NCBI GenBank assembly: GCA_043762265.1
Contig: JAYUMV010000412.1
Coordinates: forward strand, 1 to 6,709
Source: JANXLO01 sp043762265
GTDB taxonomy: Bacteria; Armatimonadota; Chthonomonadetes; Chthonomonadales; Chthonomonadaceae
Direction: 5' to 3'
Length of the DNA: 6,709 nt
Shown here piece by piece: positions 5,703 to 6,709 of the stretch. Made by a program: the position numbers and the translations under genes. Positions within the stretch are counted from its first letter, which is position 1, and each line of letters opens with the position of its first letter. Under the pieces are notes generated by a model that was not told the origin of the DNA, searched no databases, and worked only from the letters and a program-made list of their open reading frames with translations.

Positions 5703-5783
5703 GTGACGATAACCGTCGCGATACTTCTTCTTTGCCTGGTCGTCAGCATCATCGGTGTCCTGGTCAAACGGAGGAGAAATTAA
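5703..5783 (+). CDS. 26-aa single-pass membrane micro-protein upstream of the SBBP-type gene
   Basis: GTG at 5703-5705 opens a 26-codon frame ending at TAA 5781-5783. The peptide is TITVAILLLCLVVSIIGVLV followed by KRRRN, after the initiator Met. Residues about 3-21 form one hydrophobic helix, and the basic tail KRRRN predicts the C-terminus inside and the short N-terminus outside. This is the plan of many bacterial small membrane proteins that sit beside larger complexes, but I recognise no named family. An AGAGGAG ribosome site precedes it at good spacing. Its TAA overlaps the ATG of the next gene (TAATG), and the codons for the Arg run (CGG AGG AGA) also form that gene's Shine-Dalgarno. 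The two are therefore likely translated in a coupled way. Part of the Arg tail may reflect this Shine-Dalgarno constraint, but the uninterrupted hydrophobic segment argues for a real product. Confidence 0.6.
   Translation: MTITVAILLLCLVVSIIGVLVKRRRN
5770..5776 (+). promoter_or_regulatory. Ribosome binding site of the SBBP-type gene, inside the micro-ORF
   Basis: GGAGGAG sits six bases before the ATG at 5783 and lies within the Arg codons at the end of the upstream 26-codon ORF. Strength and spacing are near ideal and fix the ATG. Confidence 0.8.
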
Positions 5784-6709
5784 TGAAACGCTCTGTATCT
5801 ATGGCGGTTGGGGTTGCGTTGATAGGTATCGCTGCTGCCCAGAGCTTTGCAATGCGGAATGACAGACCGCTTGCAGCCGCGGTTTCCCTGTCTGCGCCCC
5901 ACACGAAGGGGAAGAAGAAAACACAGAGCGTCAGGAACTTCAGCCGTCTTCCCCTCGCCTTCGAGAGCAATCAGGGCCAGACCGATCCGCGGGTGCGTTT
6001 CCTGACGCACAGCCTCGACCGTACCCTCTTCCTCACCTCTACCGAAGCCGTTTTTCTCCTGAGTACGCATCCGGACAGAAGGCACGCGTCCAAAAACCCT
6101 CTTCTCAAGGACCTACAGATTCATCGGCCGGACAGGAATAATAAGAGCGACACCGTGCGTATGCAGTTGATCGGCTCCAATACAAGGGCGAGCGTGATTC
6201 AGGAACAGCCTCTCGCCGATCGGGTCAACTATTTTATCGGGAACGACCCCCGCAAATGGCATTCCGCCGTGCCGACATTCGGCCGGGTCGGCTTCCATGA
6301 GGTCTATCCTGGGATCGATCTGGTCTATTATGGGAATCAAAGACGCCTGGAGTACGATTTCGTAGTCGCTCCCCGTGCCGATCCAAAGCGGATCCAACTT
6401 CATTTTGCGGGCGCGCAAGGCGTGCATCTGAATGCCGCAGGAGACTTGATCGTGGGAACGCCGGAAGGCGCGCTGACGTGGCGCAAGCCGACCGTCTATC
6501 AGAGGAGCGCGGCAGGTACCCCCACCGTTGTGGCCGCTCGTTTTCGGCTGAATTCGCTGCCAGACGGCAAGACCGGGGTGCGTTTTGCGCTGGGTCACTA
6601 TGACACCTCCCGCCCGCTTGTCATCGATCCTGTCCTCGTCTACGCGACCTACCTCGGAGGAAGCGGCGGCCAGGGAGGAGACTTTGCCAGCGGCATCGCT
6701 ATCGATGCC
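5783..6709 (+). CDS. Secreted DUF7948/SBBP beta-propeller-repeat protein, N-terminal part (runs off window)
   Basis: There are 309 codons in frame to the window edge and no stop, so the C-terminal part is missing. Residues 1-23 are a signal peptide (MKRSV, hydrophobic 8-19, AAAQSFA before the likely cut). A basic, low-complexity stretch (about 39-52, KGKKK) follows. The conserved N-terminal domain then begins at LPLAFESNQGQTDPRVRFL (56-74). It continues with NYFIGNDPRKW (149-159), VYPGIDLVYYGNQRRLEYDFVVAP (174-197) and RPLVIDPVLVYATYLGGS (277-294). These are hallmark phrases of the domain often labelled DUF7948, which precedes SBBP beta-propeller repeats in exported bacterial proteins. DFASGIAIDA at the edge matches the start of an SBBP repeat, so a propeller of several repeats should follow, often with a C-terminal Ig-like or sorting domain. 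The role is probably extracellular or cell-surface; no enzymatic site is visible. The start codon overlaps the stop of the upstream 26-aa membrane ORF. Confidence 0.92.
   Translation, partial: MKRSVSMAVGVALIGIAAAQSFAMRNDRPLAAAVSLSAPHTKGKKKTQSVRNFSRLPLAFESNQGQTDPRVRFLTHSLDRTLFLTSTEAVFLLSTHPDRRHASKNPLLKDLQIHRPDRNNKSDTVRMQLIGSNTRASVIQEQPLADRVNYFIGNDPRKWHSAVPTFGRVGFHEVYPGIDLVYYGNQRRLEYDFVVAPRADPKRIQLHFAGAQGVHLNAAGDLIVGTPEGALTWRKPTVYQRSAAGTPTVVAARFRLNSLPDGKTGVRFALGHYDTSRPLVIDPVLVYATYLGGSGGQGGDFASGIAIDA

Noticed and set aside
5555..6598. Minus-strand open frames opposite the micro-ORF and SBBP-type gene
   Set aside because: They are antisense to a clearly recognised secreted protein and lack ribosome sites or family motifs.

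Overview
The window reads as a piece of a moderately GC-rich bacterial chromosome with strong Shine-Dalgarno sites (AGGAGG, AAAGGAG, GGAGGAG) and frequent GTG/TTG starts. A secreted protein of the DUF7948/SBBP-repeat type, a large XRE-TPR regulator, a stand-alone PhyH-type dioxygenase and CCCTCC/GGAGGG palindromic interspersed repeats together suggest a lineage such as Armatimonadota, Acidobacteriota or a neighbouring phylum. No marker gene is present, so this placement is weak inference.

Layout, minus strand, in transcription order (high to low coordinates): a TTG-started 95-aa protein of unknown family (5506-5219) overlaps by 4 bases a PhyH-family Fe(II)/2-oxoglutarate dioxygenase (5222-4446). 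A strong hairpin terminator follows (4424-4385), then about 380 bp without a convincing gene. Next come a 667-aa protein with an N-terminal XRE helix-turn-helix and a long TPR-like solenoid (4003-2000), a long hairpin (1961-1920), and a two-domain rhodanese/sulfurtransferase (1846-911). The 3' end of the sulfurtransferase gene runs into a palindromic interspersed repeat (about 771-932). A four-helix membrane protein (721-254) follows, and finally the first 22 codons of a sugar-1-phosphate nucleotidyltransferase (68-1), cut by the window edge.

Plus strand: from a divergent intergenic region (5507-5702) runs a 26-codon single-pass membrane micro-ORF (5703-5783). Its TAA overlaps the ATG of a secreted DUF7948/SBBP-type protein (5783 to beyond 6709).

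The genes do not form one pathway. They look like separate short transcription units, most divided by hairpins. The two likely functional pairs are the 95-aa protein with the PhyH dioxygenase, and the 26-aa membrane peptide with the secreted SBBP-type protein. I saw no CRISPR array, tRNA, rRNA, transposase, phage gene or recognisable defence system. The least described parts are the micro-ORF, the 95-aa/dioxygenase pair, the repeat that supplies a stop codon to the sulfurtransferase, and an 8-codon upstream ORF coupled to the membrane protein.
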